Below are positions 22,801-32,261 of a stretch of DNA of 64,000 nucleotides, piece by piece. The first letter of the stretch is position 1; every line of letters starts with the position of its first letter. Where the stretch lies: positions 1 to 64,000 of the forward strand of contig JASAND010022249.1 in the NCBI GenBank assembly GCA_030248195.1. The letters run 5' to 3'. This DNA is from Trissonchulus latispiculum (Eukaryota > Nematoda > Enoplea > Enoplida > Ironidae). The position numbers and the translations under genes were made by a program. The notes under the pieces are model-generated. The model saw only the letters and a list, made by a program, of their open reading frames with translations. It ran no database searches and was not told the DNA's origin.

Positions 22801-25800
22801 TTCTGGGGGGGGATCCCTCTGGGGGGGGGTGAGCTCCAGGTCTGGGGGGAGGGGTGGAAACTCCCCCCTCCCCAAGCACATGTATGCTGTACAGTAACCG
22901 TAGCACTTATGTACGCTATTTCTGGTGTGACGTGACAGAAAAGTATAGAGTACATAGGGGGCTGTAGAGTTTAAGTTAATTCACCATTTTCGGTGCCGTT
23001 CACTTTATGTTCTTTCGAATGGGATTGGTTGGTTACTCCTCATTATTACGGATTAAATTGCCAGAATTGGAGACATGTTGTAGTAAACAAACAGGCCAAT
23101 AATGCTGTAAATGAAATGGTATGTTCGGTTAGCTGCGTTTTTTCTTTGGACTAAACACTTAAGATTTACGTGCAGGAGCTCTTCGTGTGCGACTTTGTTT
23201 TACTTGAAAAAAATTAGAGGTGTAGATGGAAAGGGCTGTCTAGAAGTTTTTTAGGCTCCAGGCTCCCGAAGTTTTTTTTAAATTATGTAGGGGCGCGATA
23301 GCGCCCCTACATAATATGGGTGTAAAGGCGTCTGCGCGGCCCCTGGAGACCGTGTGGGCCTGGTGCCAGCTAATTAGAGGTCCGGGAGGGGTAAAAAGGT
23401 TACCATCGTAAAGTACTAGAGTAGTACTACAAGTATCACCATACTTTTGGTTAAAATTCGGAACTTCGAAATTTTGCACTAGGCTATAGTTACCGTGCGG
23501 TTGTTTTTTTTCTCGGTTAATAACGCTTATTGGAAGTGCATTTTCTAGCGAAGTGTTGGAACGATGTGGGCATTTTGGTCCAATGCTACTATGATATGTT
23601 GGTAGACAGTATCCCCCCATGCTACCAAACGAAGGTCATTTTGGCACTCGGCCAACTTTGGCTCTGTGCCAAGGCCCCAAAGTCGGACTTTCGCTATTTT
23701 GGCACTTCGGTTGAAATCAACTTTTTTTCACAGGCTAGCAGCTAGATCGGTTTGGTTTATTTTATTTGAATATTTGGGACTATGCGCTCAAAGTAACGAG
23801 GGGGATTTTTTAATTTCGCTCTGTAGCTTTCAGGAGATGGGCCCAAACTTTGCATTTTTTGGCCTGTTTGGGCGAAAAGTTTGTCCCATTTTTACTAGAA
23901 ATGCCATAAAAGTCACTAAAAATGGCGTTTTTTGGCCGTTTGGTGGTACCCATATATAGTAAATCGGGGTCGCGGAAAACGATGAGCATACTGCCGAGGT
24001 CGGTGGATGTGGCCCCTGACCCACAGCGCCCGCCCACAGTGGGTCCGGTGTGGGTCAAAAATGAAAGTCTTCAAAAGTGGTCAAGTTTGGTATCAAATGA
24101 AAGCCCTTGGCGAGGCGATCAACTTTTGTCATTATGCCACCCACAAAAAGTGGCCCCACCGACCTGTGGGTGGGTGCCCCACTCACAGTGGGTCCGGTGT
24201 GGGTCAAAGGGTGTGGGTGTGAGGCAAACGTAATCCTAGACGAATTAGGAATAAAAAAATTAATCCTTCTGCGTACGTCAATGATGTTCTTTCTAGTTTT
24301 CATGCTTCGCCTATGGAAACTAGGTCTAATCTGTTAAATAATTTACATGTTCTCAATAAACAGTCTCTAATTAAATTGCTAACGTTTACGGAGGACGACC
24401 AGTCCTCTAATGTAATTGAAATTATTCATGACTTTTGTAAACATAAACTTAATTTCTTGGAATCAATTTCCCCTAAAAAGAAATGCGATAATATAATTTG
24501 CTTCGATTTTACAAACAAGCTATTTGACAAAATTGACTTTGGTAAACTATTTAATGAAAGGATGGTTAAAGATCATTGGCCGAAAGGGTTAGATCTGAGG
24601 CATAGTAGACCCATGCCTGTTTTTAGATACGGACCTACGTTAGCACAGATTTTATGTAACTATAAACAAACTGTGTCCGAAATTAATACTAATAATCTAC
24701 TAACAGATAATGATATATGTGATTGTGCTAATAGCCCGTTTAAGGATGCTCATCATAAGCATATAATAACTGGAAATTTAGATGTTATTGAGGACGAAGG
24801 ACTGAAAAAATTAATGAAATTCGGAGCTAAATTCAGAATTCCTAAAAATTTAAATTATGGAGATGTAAGGAAATCTTTTTGTGCAGGTTTAGAAGATTTT
24901 ATTAACAAAAATTGCTTGAAGTTTAACGTACCGGCGTACGAATTTCAGGCATGGAAGATACTTGTTACTAACAGATTTAATAGCATGCTAAATTACGAAG
25001 CGCAGAATTCTACTAATCTCTCTTATTTTAGATTGGATCAGCAAATAATTAAGAAGATTCACAACAAATTCGTTATTACTACTGTTGATAAAGCATCTCA
25101 TAACTTTGCTGTAATCTGCAAAAAATTTTATGTTAGCAAGTTACTAGATGAAGTTGGATTTAACCGAACTAATCAGACTTACCAAATTGTTAATACTGAA
25201 TGTGTGAATGTCATAAGAAATCAGATCTCTTATTCAGAACGGTATGGTATTCCTGCAACACAAAATTTTACGTTGCCTTTCATGCAAATTATACCTAAAT
25301 TTCATAAAAATCCGATCGGATTCAGAACTATTATAGCAGCAAAAACTGCATGTACCAAGCCAGTTTCAATTAGGCTGGGTAACGCATTAAAACTTATTCA
25401 AAACTCAATCAAATCTTACTGCAACGCTATTTCGAGATACAGAAGATTTTGCAAACCATTCTGGGTAATTGACAATAATAGAGATATAATTAACGATTTA
25501 AATAAGCTAAATAAACGTAATAACTGTAAATCTGTGTATACTTACGATTTTGGACAGCTGTATACTAACCTACAACATGCAGACATTCTATCATGTATGA
25601 AAAATGTTATTGCACTGGGATTTGGTAAATCTGGGCGAAAGATAATAATACATGAAAAATCTGCAAATTGGGGTAATCATTCCAAAAAAGGAATCGTGGT
25701 TAATCAAACCGACTTGTATGAAATGTTAGAATGGCTAATAAGTAACTCGTATTTCACTGTTGGGAATCTCCTATGCAAACAGGTAATAGGGATTCCTATG

Positions 25801-28800
25801 GGCACTAATGCTGCACCTTTTATTGCTAATTTAGTGTTATTTGATTATGAATATAGATTTATAATGGATCGACTTAAAGCAGAAGACTATGGTATTGTAG
25901 AAAACCTAAGGTATACTTATAGATATATTGATGATATAACAACTGTGGGTGATAAAAAAGTTTTTGATGAACAAAACCCAAATATTTATCCTAACTCTCT
26001 TACACTTAATAAAGTTAACTCGGATCCTCGTCAAGCAGATGTTTTAGACATTAATATATCTATTGACAATAGTGGTAAATTTGTTACTGATGTGTTTGAT
26101 AAAAGAGATAACTTTCCATTTAAAACCCTAATGTTGCCACATGCTTGTAGCAATGTTAGTAAGAGTTGTCTCTATAATGTGGTAATGGGGGAAATTAATA
26201 GATATGGAAATATATGTAATGTATATGATAATTTTATACGTAAGTCTGTAAAACTGATAGCATTGGCTACCAGTCAAGGGTATGAGGTAGACCAACTGAA
26301 GCTGGCAGTTCGAAAATCTGTTAAAAGGCATAAATTTGACGTAAAGTTCAACACGAATGTGTCCGCAATATGTAGCAGCATATTTATGTTGCATGTTAAC
26401 TAACTAGCACGTGTGAATGGGACCACAGGGCAGAAACGACTTTTTGTACAATTTCTGGTATTTTTCCAAAAAGCCTAAAGCTGTAACTGGTAAGTCGGTA
26501 CGCCACTGACGAAGCCCACCGATTACCAGTATCAGTCTGGCAGAGTGGTCAGCAAATGAGTGCACTTTAACCCGAATAAAAGTTTATGTTTACACTTTAG
26601 ATACTTGCTTTATCAAATGGCCGTATATATTATATTATGGTTATGAATTTCTTTTTCTTTTAGTTTATTGTAGGGATTCTTAGTTTTTGGAAGTTGGTAA
26701 TTTGGTTTTCACTTTTTATTGGTGTAATCAAATGTGGTGGCGGTCATGAAATGATAGCTCCAGTCTGTCACCTAAATGTATACTTGCTTTCTTCAGCTGT
26801 ATAAATGTAGGTTACCCTTTTTCTTTGCTTTCTCTTGGCGAGGCGATCAACTTTTGTCATTATACCACCCACGAAAAGTGGTCCCACCGACTTGTGAGTG
26901 GGTGCCCCACCCACAGTGGGTCCGGTGAGGGTCACAAATGAAAGTCTTCAAAAGTGGTCAAGTTGGATATCAAATGAAAGCCCTTGGCGAGGCGATCAAC
27001 TTTTGTCATTATACCACCCACGAAAAGTGGTCCCACCGACTTGTGGGTTGGTGCCCCACCCACAGTGGGTCCGGTGTGGGTCAAAACTGAAAGTCTTCAA
27101 AAGTGGTCATGTTTGGTATCAAATGAAAGCCCTTGGCGAGGCGACTTTTGAGCTTTTGAGGACTTTTGAGGCGACCCACGGCTGACCAGATCTAGTTCAA
27201 CTGGTTCAAAGTTGAAGCTGTTCCCGGTTCAAGCTGCTGGAGATAGCTGGAAGGCTAAAATTTTGCATACAGATTGCCTACGGCATTTTTCAAGCTCCTT
27301 ATATAAGTAAGCACACAACTGGAAAGGGAACCTTTAAAACGACAGAAGGACAAGTAATTAAAATGCTCCTCCGGAGCATGAAAAAGTAATATGGGTGGTG
27401 GTGAGGTTGTAAAATCAAGAGAGGACTAGTCTTAAAAATGCTTAATATGGGGCTAGGTTCAAAAAAAGAAGAGGACTAGGTTGTGGGCGAATTAATATGG
27501 GCACAGCTTCGCCGAGCAACCCATATTCGCGGGCTTTCACGCTTCGCCATGGCGATTGTCATATACAAAGCGATCAATGTCGGCAATAACAACAATTCCA
27601 GCAGTTCAACAATCGCTGCAAGTTGCTTGATAAAAAGTTAGATTAGCTAGGTACATATACGTCAACTATATAGTAATTTGGTTGTGCTGGACTACGGCAA
27701 GCAACAAGAAAAAACCAAGGCTGTGATTGTAAAGCTAGCGGTTCAATGGAAATAGAAGATCGTCGGAGAGTCCTGAAATTATTGTTGAAATATAGGCTTT
27801 TCTTATAAATGGTTAAAATGCACACTAATATTAAGAGTTTGTTGAAAGAAATGTTTGCTTCCATTAAAACTCGTTAATCAGAGTTGTATATATTATTTAC
27901 GCACCGTAACTAAATCTAAACACTGGTATACGTTTGTGTATGTGTATAACTTCTTCAGTCCGCGAATATGGGTTGCTCGGCGAAGCTGTGCCCATATTAA
28001 TTCGCCCACAACCTAGTCCTCTTCTTTTTTGAACCTAGCCCCATATTAAGCATTTTTAAGACTAGTCCTCTCTTGATTTTACAACCTCACCACCACCCAT
28101 ATTACTTTTTCATGCTCCGGAGGAGCATTTTAATTACTTGTTTAATAAAGTCCGTCATCAATTCTTTGTTGAACAACCGCTAAAATTTTGCAAAATATTA
28201 TATACACTTTTTTGGGCAAGAATAGAACGTACGAAATTTTGGACGTGTTTCAAGCCATTTCTTCATAGACACAATATGCTGTAAAGACGAAGAAAGTGCG
28301 CGCCGACGGCGTCCATTTTTTGTTTTTTTTTTGCTATTTTTCTGTTTAATCCTTTCTTAGTTATTCCTGCCTTAAAATCGCAACGGGGGGGCGTCCCTCC
28401 CCTCACGGGAGGTCTGTCTGTGTATCATCACGTCACTTCCATGATTATGTCTTAGTTATGCCTTGTATCTTCTCTGTTTCAGGGTCAGCATCAGCTCTAC
28501 GTCTATGATGGACTGAGCGGGACCCGAGTGGAGATTAAGCCTTTGGAGGGGAGCAATTGTAATCGTTATACGGCCCCTCATCTGGCCGTCGACCCCTTGG
28601 AAGAGCTCCTGTTCATTTCGGACGACGTTCGAACCCTCTGCCTGGAGTTGCCCGGTCTCCGGTCACGCGGCCAGACCAGTCTCTACGGAGCCCGGGAGTA
28701 TCAGGCCCTGGTGGCCACTAGAGGGCGCTGTTATGCTGTGGATCTGGACGATCTAGGCTTCTCCTATGTCTCCTACCGAGAGGCCAAAACGGGCAAAGAT

Positions 28801-28929
28801 TCCCTCGGGATTGAGTACGAGCCGGAACAGAAACCGCCGTCCACTTCGGGCGGTTTTGGACCCCCTGGTTCTAATTCGGGCTCTGGGGCTGCGGGAGGGG
28901 GCTTTGTCTGTAATGGAACACTGAATTAA
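16750..28929 (+). CDS. Gene A: TRIM/RBCC-like RING, B-box and propeller-like protein (10 exons, 984 aa)
   Basis: Exons: 16750-16844, 17789-18051, 18389-18574, 19028-19235, 19463-19833, 20343-20596, 21089-21774, 21992-22265, 22488-22658, 28483-28929. All introns are GT-AG and all phases join, giving 984 codons plus TAA. Domains: a C3HC4 RING at residues 44-84 (C44, C47, C61, H63, C66, C69, C81, C84) and a B-box-like zinc site at 109-145 (C109, C112, C125, C128, C133, C136, H142, H145). Next come a helical stretch to about 270 with a further SCPN..HECPDC motif, then a long Pro/Ser/Gly-rich linker. The C-terminus from about 655 has repeated beta-strand patterns (GDIVIAC..LWVWNH, DKLILVC, HHVYLLYGG, DRVYLITS, HQLYVYDG, YQALVATRGR), suggesting a divergent beta-propeller. 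Known RBCC proteins of this plan are E3 ubiquitin ligases; that activity and any target are inferred. Gene B is its tandem paralogue. Confidence 0.88.
17024..17731. mobile_element. G-tract MITE, outer copy, in gene A intron 1
   Basis: CTGGCTTAT at 17024 and ATAAGCCAG ending at 17731 are the ends; ATTGT is duplicated at 17019-17023 and 17732-17736. The unit is split by a second copy of the same family (17091-17479). Confidence 0.85.
17091..17479. mobile_element. G-tract MITE, inner copy
   Basis: CTGGCTTATCCCTTG and its inverse end the 389-bp unit; AGAGT is duplicated at 17086-17090 and 17480-17484. It has G and C runs at both sides and the GGCGAAGCCGGAAAATTTT block in the middle. It is inserted in an older copy of its own family. 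Confidence 0.88.
17789..18051 (+). CDS. Gene A exon 2 (RING finger)
   Basis: Follows TGTTGCAG. It finishes the Lys codon, then SVGPSHPQAELCNVC and the complete C3HC4 RING, ending in phase 1 before GTATAT. Only four residues differ from gene B exon 2 (positions 36, 48, 50 and 64). Confidence 0.9.
18389..18574 (+). CDS. Gene A exon 3 (B-box-like)
   Basis: Encodes SIRWCEECQECLCPECASD..HGEHH and the start of the helical region, 62 codons, phase 1 at both ends. The first two zinc ligands (C109, C112) are in exon 2. Confidence 0.88.
   Translation, partial: SQFVGVRSVRSVSVRSAPRIPSMESTILAPGIPRRSFDLSITSFRLTVPISKPYMRLRNRN
19028..19235 (+). CDS. Gene A exon 4 (helical, extra Cys motif)
   Basis: Follows TTTTTTGCAG. 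Encodes EVLAKWVRDEFVWEVIGE, then VSCPNEEDDYHECPDC, a possible small zinc site kept in gene B. Ends AG before GTACAG. Confidence 0.87.
19463..19833 (+). CDS. Gene A exon 5 (Pro/Ser/Thr-rich linker)
   Basis: Starts RFKSHIETSETRVRRW, the end of the helical part. It then becomes a low-complexity Pro/Ser/Thr linker with an MDTTPP block shared with gene B. Phase 1 end before GTTCGT. Confidence 0.85.
19905..20226 (-). mobile_element. tRNA-derived SINE, diverged copy
   Basis: Read on the minus strand it has a head with TGGTCTACGGTCGGCGG and a B-box-like GGTTCCATCCC. The body follows the copy at 9750-10135 (CCAGCTATCC, GGTAACAGGAGTCTG, GGTGACATTCCTG). It lies in gene A intron 5. Confidence 0.7.
20343..20596 (+). 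CDS. Gene A exon 6 (KLNSLIRSVVP helix block)
   Basis: Follows GGTTTTAG. A variable Gly/Pro-rich stretch precedes the conserved GKLNSLIRSVVPMFGRRLL block and ends LSYLPLE at a phase-0 donor GTACCT. Gene B keeps the block but a different variable part. Confidence 0.87.
20909..20958. repeat. G-rich low-complexity tract
   Basis: Almost pure G with a few A and T in gene A intron 6; could form G-quadruplexes on the + strand. Confidence 0.8.
21089..21774 (+). CDS. Gene A exon 7 (acidic/Gly linker and first propeller-like strands)
   Basis: Opens SLRSKTKNLTRGIAQDCVC (SLRSNSKNLSRGIAR in gene B), then a long Gly/Pro/Glu-rich linker. It ends with the conserved DAAVVPTTGDIVIACEREG and LWVWNHKAEFKCAPR. 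Donor AG/GTGGGT, phase 2. Confidence 0.87.
21992..22265 (+). CDS. Gene A exon 8 (propeller-like)
   Basis: Follows GTCTTGTAG. Encodes CRNEEFNRTLRRVAATDKLI through HHVYLLYGGQSVYRIPLSVF to GGDERK; phase-0 donor. The matching exon in gene B is cut by the 4.8-kb insertion. Confidence 0.88.
22488..22658 (+). CDS. Gene A exon 9 (propeller-like, acidic loop)
   Basis: ILDESVVDLVCSLPPCQNG, then DRVYLITSIF and a Ser/Asp-rich acidic loop. It is 171 bp, exactly the length of gene B exon 9, and phase 0 at both ends. Confidence 0.87.
22682..22896. mobile_element. G-rich MITE in gene A intron 9
   Basis: TACTGTACAGCA at 22682-22693 is mirrored at 22885-22896, with mirrored G/C-rich blocks (GAGGGG..GGGGGG and CCCCCC..CCCC) inside. 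Its ends differ from the 5-bp-TSD G-tract family. Confidence 0.65.
22897..24000. other. Gene A intron 9, 5' part
   Basis: No gene recognised. It contains a short near-perfect hairpin at 23283-23316 (separate entry) and simple AT-rich sequence. Confidence 0.5.
23283..23316. repeat. Perfect 15-bp-arm hairpin
   Basis: ATTATGTAGGGGCGC, four-base loop GATA, then the exact inverse. Strong stem in either DNA strand or RNA. Confidence 0.8.
24223..26403 (+). CDS. Intact reverse transcriptase, Penelope-like or related
   Basis: The frame is open from 24223; the first ATG is 24313 and gives 696 residues to the TAA at 26401-26403. RT motifs, numbered from that ATG, are a conserved IPKFHKNPIGFRTI palm entry, motif A YDFGQLYTNL with D412, motif B IGIPMGTNAAPFIANL (G493-P502) and motif C RYIDD with D540 and D541. 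All three catalytic aspartates are present. Behind motif C come a YLD-like DVLDINISID, then FDKRDNFPF and a helical thumb-like end. There is no GIY-YIG endonuclease, integrase or RNase H before the stop. The YTN of motif A and the MGTN motif B favour Penelope-like elements over LINE or LTR types, but this family also resembles a less well described invertebrate RT group. Codons are A/T-rich compared with the G/C-rich gene A exons. Confidence 0.85.
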   Translation, partial: GKRNPRRIRNKKINPSAYVNDVLSSFHASPMETRSNLLNNLHVLNKQSLIKLLTFTEDDQSSNVIEIIHDFCKHKLNFLESISPKKKCDNIICFDFTNKLFDKIDFGKLFNERMVKDHWPKGLDLRHSRPMPVFRYGPTLAQILCNYKQTVSEINTNNLLTDNDICDCANSPFKDAHHKHIITGNLDVIEDEGLKKLMKFGAKFRIPKNLNYGDVRKSFCAGLEDFINKNCLKFNVPAYEFQAWKILVTNRFNSMLNYEAQNSTNLSYFRLDQQIIKKIHNKFVITTVDKASHNFAVICKKFYVSKLLDEVGFNRTNQTYQIVNTECVNVIRNQISYSERYGIPATQNFTLPFMQIIPKFHKNPIGFRTIIAAKTACTKPVSIRLGNALKLIQNSIKSYCNAISRYRRFCKPFWVIDNNRDIINDLNKLNKRNNCKSVYTYDFGQLYTNLQHADILSCMKNVIALGFGKSGRKIIIHEKSANWGNHSKKGIVVNQTDLYEMLEWLISNSYFTVGNLLCKQVIGIPMGTNAAPFIANLVLFDYEYRFIMDRLKAEDYGIVENLRYTYRYIDDITTVGDKKVFDEQNPNIYPNSLTLNKVNSDPRQADVLDINISIDNSGKFVTDVFDKRDNFPFKTLMLPHACSNVSKSCLYNVVMGEINRYGNICNVYDNFIRKSVKLIALATSQGYEVDQLKLAVRKSVKRHKFDVKFNTNVSAICSSIFMLHVN
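26479..26526 (+). other. Stem-loop behind the reverse transcriptase gene
   Basis: ACTGGTAAGTCGGT and ACCGATTACCAGT pair with one bulged base around a loop ACGCCACTGACGAAGCCC. It lies about 90 bp after the RT stop codon and may be a 3' recognition or processing structure; that is inference. It lacks a complete hammerhead-ribozyme core. Confidence 0.55.
26834..27150 (+). repeat. 149-bp tandem repeat, just over two copies
   Basis: Units start at 26834, 26983 and 27132 with CTTGGCGAGGCGA. Each contains CCCACCCACAGTGGGTCC and AAAGTCTTCAAAAGTGGTCA. The same unit occurs before the RT gene at 24020-24210. Confidence 0.85.
27350..28141. mobile_element. Fold-back element with 182-bp arms
   Basis: Positions 27350-27531 and 27960-28141 are inverted copies with hardly a mismatch, starting ACAAGTAATTAAAATGCTCC. 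The 428-bp centre has no recognisable gene. The arms contain smaller palindromes such as GCTCCTCCGGAGC. It lies in gene A intron 9. Confidence 0.85.
28483..28929 (+). CDS. Gene A exon 10 (last propeller-like part, stop)
   Basis: Follows CTGTTTCAG. GQHQLYVYDGLSG, then HLAVDPLEELLFISDD, YQALVATRGRCYAVDLDD and a Pro/Gly/Ser-rich tail ending GTLN and TAA. The matching gene B exon keeps the same frame and order. Confidence 0.88.
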   Translation, partial: GQHQLYVYDGLSGTRVEIKPLEGSNCNRYTAPHLAVDPLEELLFISDDVRTLCLELPGLRSRGQTSLYGAREYQALVATRGRCYAVDLDDLGFSYVSYREAKTGKDSLGIEYEPEQKPPSTSGGFGPPGSNSGSGAAGGGFVCNGTLN

Positions 28930-29807
28930 ACTGCTAATAATATTAATTATGCTCTATTAATTACAGTTAATTTCATATGTAGATGTGTTGCTGTTGTTGC
29001 TGTGAATTTTTAATGAATTCTGTAGTCCTATCCTAATACTTACAAAATAGATTTTGGCGATGAGGATAAAACTTCTGGTTTTTTTGGCGTTAGTTTGGAA
29101 TTAGTGTAGTTGGAAGTTTTGCCTGTATTTGAATATTATGGGCTCTCGGGTGTAGACGTTTTGTGCGGTAATTTGCATATTTTGGAGATGTGTCTGTAGT
29201 TGTGAGCTTTGATGTTTTGGCTGGTGATGGTGAAATTGCTTGATTCTTTTTTGTTTTTCGGTTTTTTGTTTGAGCGAGGGGAGGCACCCCGTTTTTGAAG
29301 CCCCCACTGTTTCGACGGTTCCTCCGGGACTGTCGAAAAATTTAAGTTTTCGAGCTCAAATTTTCAAACATTTTCGAATTTTTAGCGGATTTATGGACTT
29401 TTAATAAGCACACTTCAAGCTTAAAATAGCGAGTGTTAGAGTTTTGACCTTCAAAATGCTAATTTTTCGCTAAATATTCCTAGGGGGAACCTCCCCCACT
29501 TTCAGAACCCTAAAAATGCCAGTATGTATATCTATGTTTTATTTGAACATAATTACGTATATATGTTGTATTGTGCTGTTATCTCACTCACTAACGGGAT
29601 TAGCCTAATGATTTCTAGAGCCTGTCTGATGTTTAAGTTTTCTGTGATAAAATTCTGTTTTAGTTATGCATGTATAGCGTTGTAGTTTTAGTGTGATCAT
29701 AACTACTTGTATGAGGGATTTGGTATGACAGTTTTATGTAGGTTGTTTTGTTAGTCTGTTAGTCTGTCCATATATTCAAACCAGATTAGATTGGATGAAG
29801 TTTGGGC
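28930..29807. other. Gene A 3' region
   Basis: AT-rich; probably 3' UTR if the polyadenylation signal at 32262 is used. No repeats or genes recognised. Confidence 0.4.
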
Positions 29808-30366
29808 GATGCTAAGGCAAACGCACACAACATGTGCGTAATGTTCTCAAAACTTAACTGATTTAGTTCAATTTGGTATGGATGCGTACATTTCCAATCG
29901 ATCTGTAGCAAAATTTAGAAATTTTAAAAATACTAACTTTTTAAGGCTTTCAAGGGATTGCATGGGTCTTCTCGTTCGCTGAACACGAATCTGAAAACCA
30001 TTTTCGATCCGGCGATATATCTTTAACTAGATAATTATAAGCGCAAACGTTAAGCTTACAACTTTAGCTTTCTCTGGCTTATGAAAAGCTAGATCGAAAA
30101 CTATTTCCAGATTCGTGTTCAGGGACCCAGAAGCCCCCCTGTTTACAATATATATTGTAGCAAAATTGGAGACAAAATTTTTTGGTTCCCCTTGGTCCCC
30201 CCCCCTTTGAAATACTTAAAAATTTAGAATTTTTAAAATTTCAAATCTGTTGCTTCATATCGATCGGAAATGTATGCAAATACATCCATACCAAATATGA
30301 ACTAGATCGGTTAAGTTTTGCCGAAGTTGCGCACAGGTGTGTGTCGTGTCTGCCTTAGTATTGCCG
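29808..30366. mobile_element. Fold-back MITE
   Basis: ATGCTAAGGCAAACGCACAC at the left mirrors the GTGTCTGCCTTAGTATTGCC region at the right. Inner blocks mirror too (AACTTAACTGATTTAGTTC; GAACACGAATCTG against CAGATTCGTGTTC). The centre is near 30050. Confidence 0.65.
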
Positions 30367-30442
30367 AAGTTTGTTATCGGCGAGCTCTGTGTCTAACTCA
30401 AGACGATAATGAGCACTGCTTCCCTTATGTAAAGTGGAATTT

Positions 30443-31002
30443 CATACTATAGTACCACCAAAAATGTGTATACAAACTTTGACCGTTTATAGCAGATTAG
30501 CCTTTGGAGTAGACCCCAACAATGTATATATTTTTGGGATCGTCCTGAACTTGAGATTTCGAAAATGCTGAAAACTACGGAATTCCGCGTTTCGTTTACG
30601 GAAAATCTAATATTTTTAATTTTTCGCAGAATTTTTATTGCTATCGAAATTTTGTTTCCACGATCGAGTGGAGCTGGGCCAACTGCATATTTTTGCTCTT
30701 ACAAGCTTTTCACGATAGTGCACCCGATTTCCGGAATTCCGGGTTTTCAAAATTCCCGAATTTTAACATTTTTTTCCAATATCGACATGATGGTATCACT
30801 CGAAGGCTCTCAGCGTTTATAATAGAATGAACTCTTTGAAAATGCACTCAATTCCCGGAATTCACGAAAACCGGATTTTCCGGATTTTAAATATTTTCTC
30901 CAATACCCCACAATATGGGTATCATTTGAAAGCTCTTGATGAGCTGAATAACTTTTGTAATAGAACCAATATCTGAAAATGCAGCAAATTCACGGTATTT
31001 AA
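30443..31002. repeat. Single arm of the 4.3-5.9 kb hairpin element
   Basis: Colinear with 4258-4580 joined directly to 5098-5325: TATAGCAGATTAGCC, ACGGAAAATCTAA, TGGAGCTGG(G/T)CCAACTGC, TTCAAAATTCCCG, CCCCACAATATGGGTATC. It has no mirrored second arm and none of the retrotransposon insert. Confidence 0.8.
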
Positions 31003-32261
31003 GAAAATCGTGCTAGCTAGTGTTAGAGCCGGTTTCCGTGATTTCTTTCGTCGTTTCTGATGTGGTGAGATGAGATGTGCTCCTAGGAACTAACATAACA
31101 TGTATCTAAACTTTTGTATGTAGTCTAGTAGAAGCTTTGTGGGGGGTCTGTAGTGCAGGTTACAGCTGTTTTGGTCAGCTAATTTTTTAACTTGTTTTTG
31201 TTTCTTATTGTTGTACTTATAAATATACAATATAATGTAAGTTTTATTATATAACGTAGTTTTTTGCCTCAAAACTTGTTTTGTTTAATATAATGTTATG
31301 TGCTGTCACCTTTCATCTATGCAGAATTGGCAATTTTACTCCGTTTTTGTATGCGGCAAGTGGGCTATCCTATACAGTGTGTTTTACTAAAAAACGCTCT
31401 AATTGCTCTGGAGAATATCAGAACGGGTATCTTTAGCGAACTGCTGAAACTAATTTCTTAATCTGTTGTTTTATCTATCTGGAGAGGCGAAACCTCACTG
31501 GTCCCGTTTTCGGGAACTTTTGAACGTTTTGAATTGAACAGGGTGGGTATATACCTACAATTTTTCCCGAAATTTTGTTTTGTAGAGATATCCATTGTTA
31601 CAGACAGGATCAGCTTCTGAATCGAGACTCACTTTCCTGGTTTCGTTTATTGGGTTTTTCTGAATCGGATAAATTGTCACAACACGCCACCTTTCTATCG
31701 GCATGTCATCGTATGTATGCAAGTAAGTAGGGATAGCTTTGTCACACATTGCTCTCCGTGTAACTGTTTTCAATGCAGATTCTTTGCTTTAACTTGTTCT
31801 TGTAGACATAATCCGATTTTGTCTCATTTTTGGCAATCTGGAGTTCCGAGCATTTCATCTCAAGCATCTCATACTCATTTTGTAGCTCTGAGCATTTCAG
31901 CAGAAATGAAAATGGAAAGAATAGAGAAAAGATTTCATTATGTGATTCAGCTAACCAGAGTATATATGTCCGCTGTTAAGCGAAATTGGATGCATCTGTA
32001 TTATTTTTAAGTTTAGATATTTTTAGCCTGACATAGCTAGCCCCACTCTGTTGAATGTGAGTTTCATTCAAATTGACTGACTCTTTTAAGCACGCATATT
32101 TTTCATATTAAAGTTTAGAGTAGTCTTGAAAAGTTTTGTGTGTTTTATATTTTCACCTTTTATTGTTTTTGATATGTATGCTTATTATTAGATATCTCTG
32201 CATGAAAAACTGGCTTTTGACTTGGGTATATATACTTATATAATTGTTGTAATGCTGAAGA
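31003..32261. other. Gene A distal 3' region, nothing recognised
   Basis: No gene or repeat recognised. The frame at 31717-32010 is not supported by any domain or paralogous exon. Confidence 0.4.

Larger units (their letters stand above)
24001..27150 (+). mobile_element. Reverse-transcriptase element flanked by 149-bp tandem repeats
   Basis: An RT gene (24223-26403) and its 3' region to about 26833 lie between partial arrays of a shared repeat. About 1.3 copies lie before it (24020-24210) and just over two after (26834-27150). The unit is 149 bp, measured between CTTGGCGAGGCGATCAAC at 26834, 26983 and 27132. Flanking repeats of one kind on both sides resemble the pseudo-LTR or tandem arrangement known in Penelope-like elements. 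It sits in the last intron of gene A, in the same orientation. Confidence 0.7.

Noticed and set aside
26479..26526. Hammerhead ribozyme
   Set aside because: The loop has CTGACGA but there is no paired stem II followed by GAAA, so the core is incomplete.
24001..27150. Group II intron or retron
   Set aside because: No catalytic-RNA domains or msr/msd-like structure; a eukaryotic intron setting and Penelope-like RT motifs fit better.
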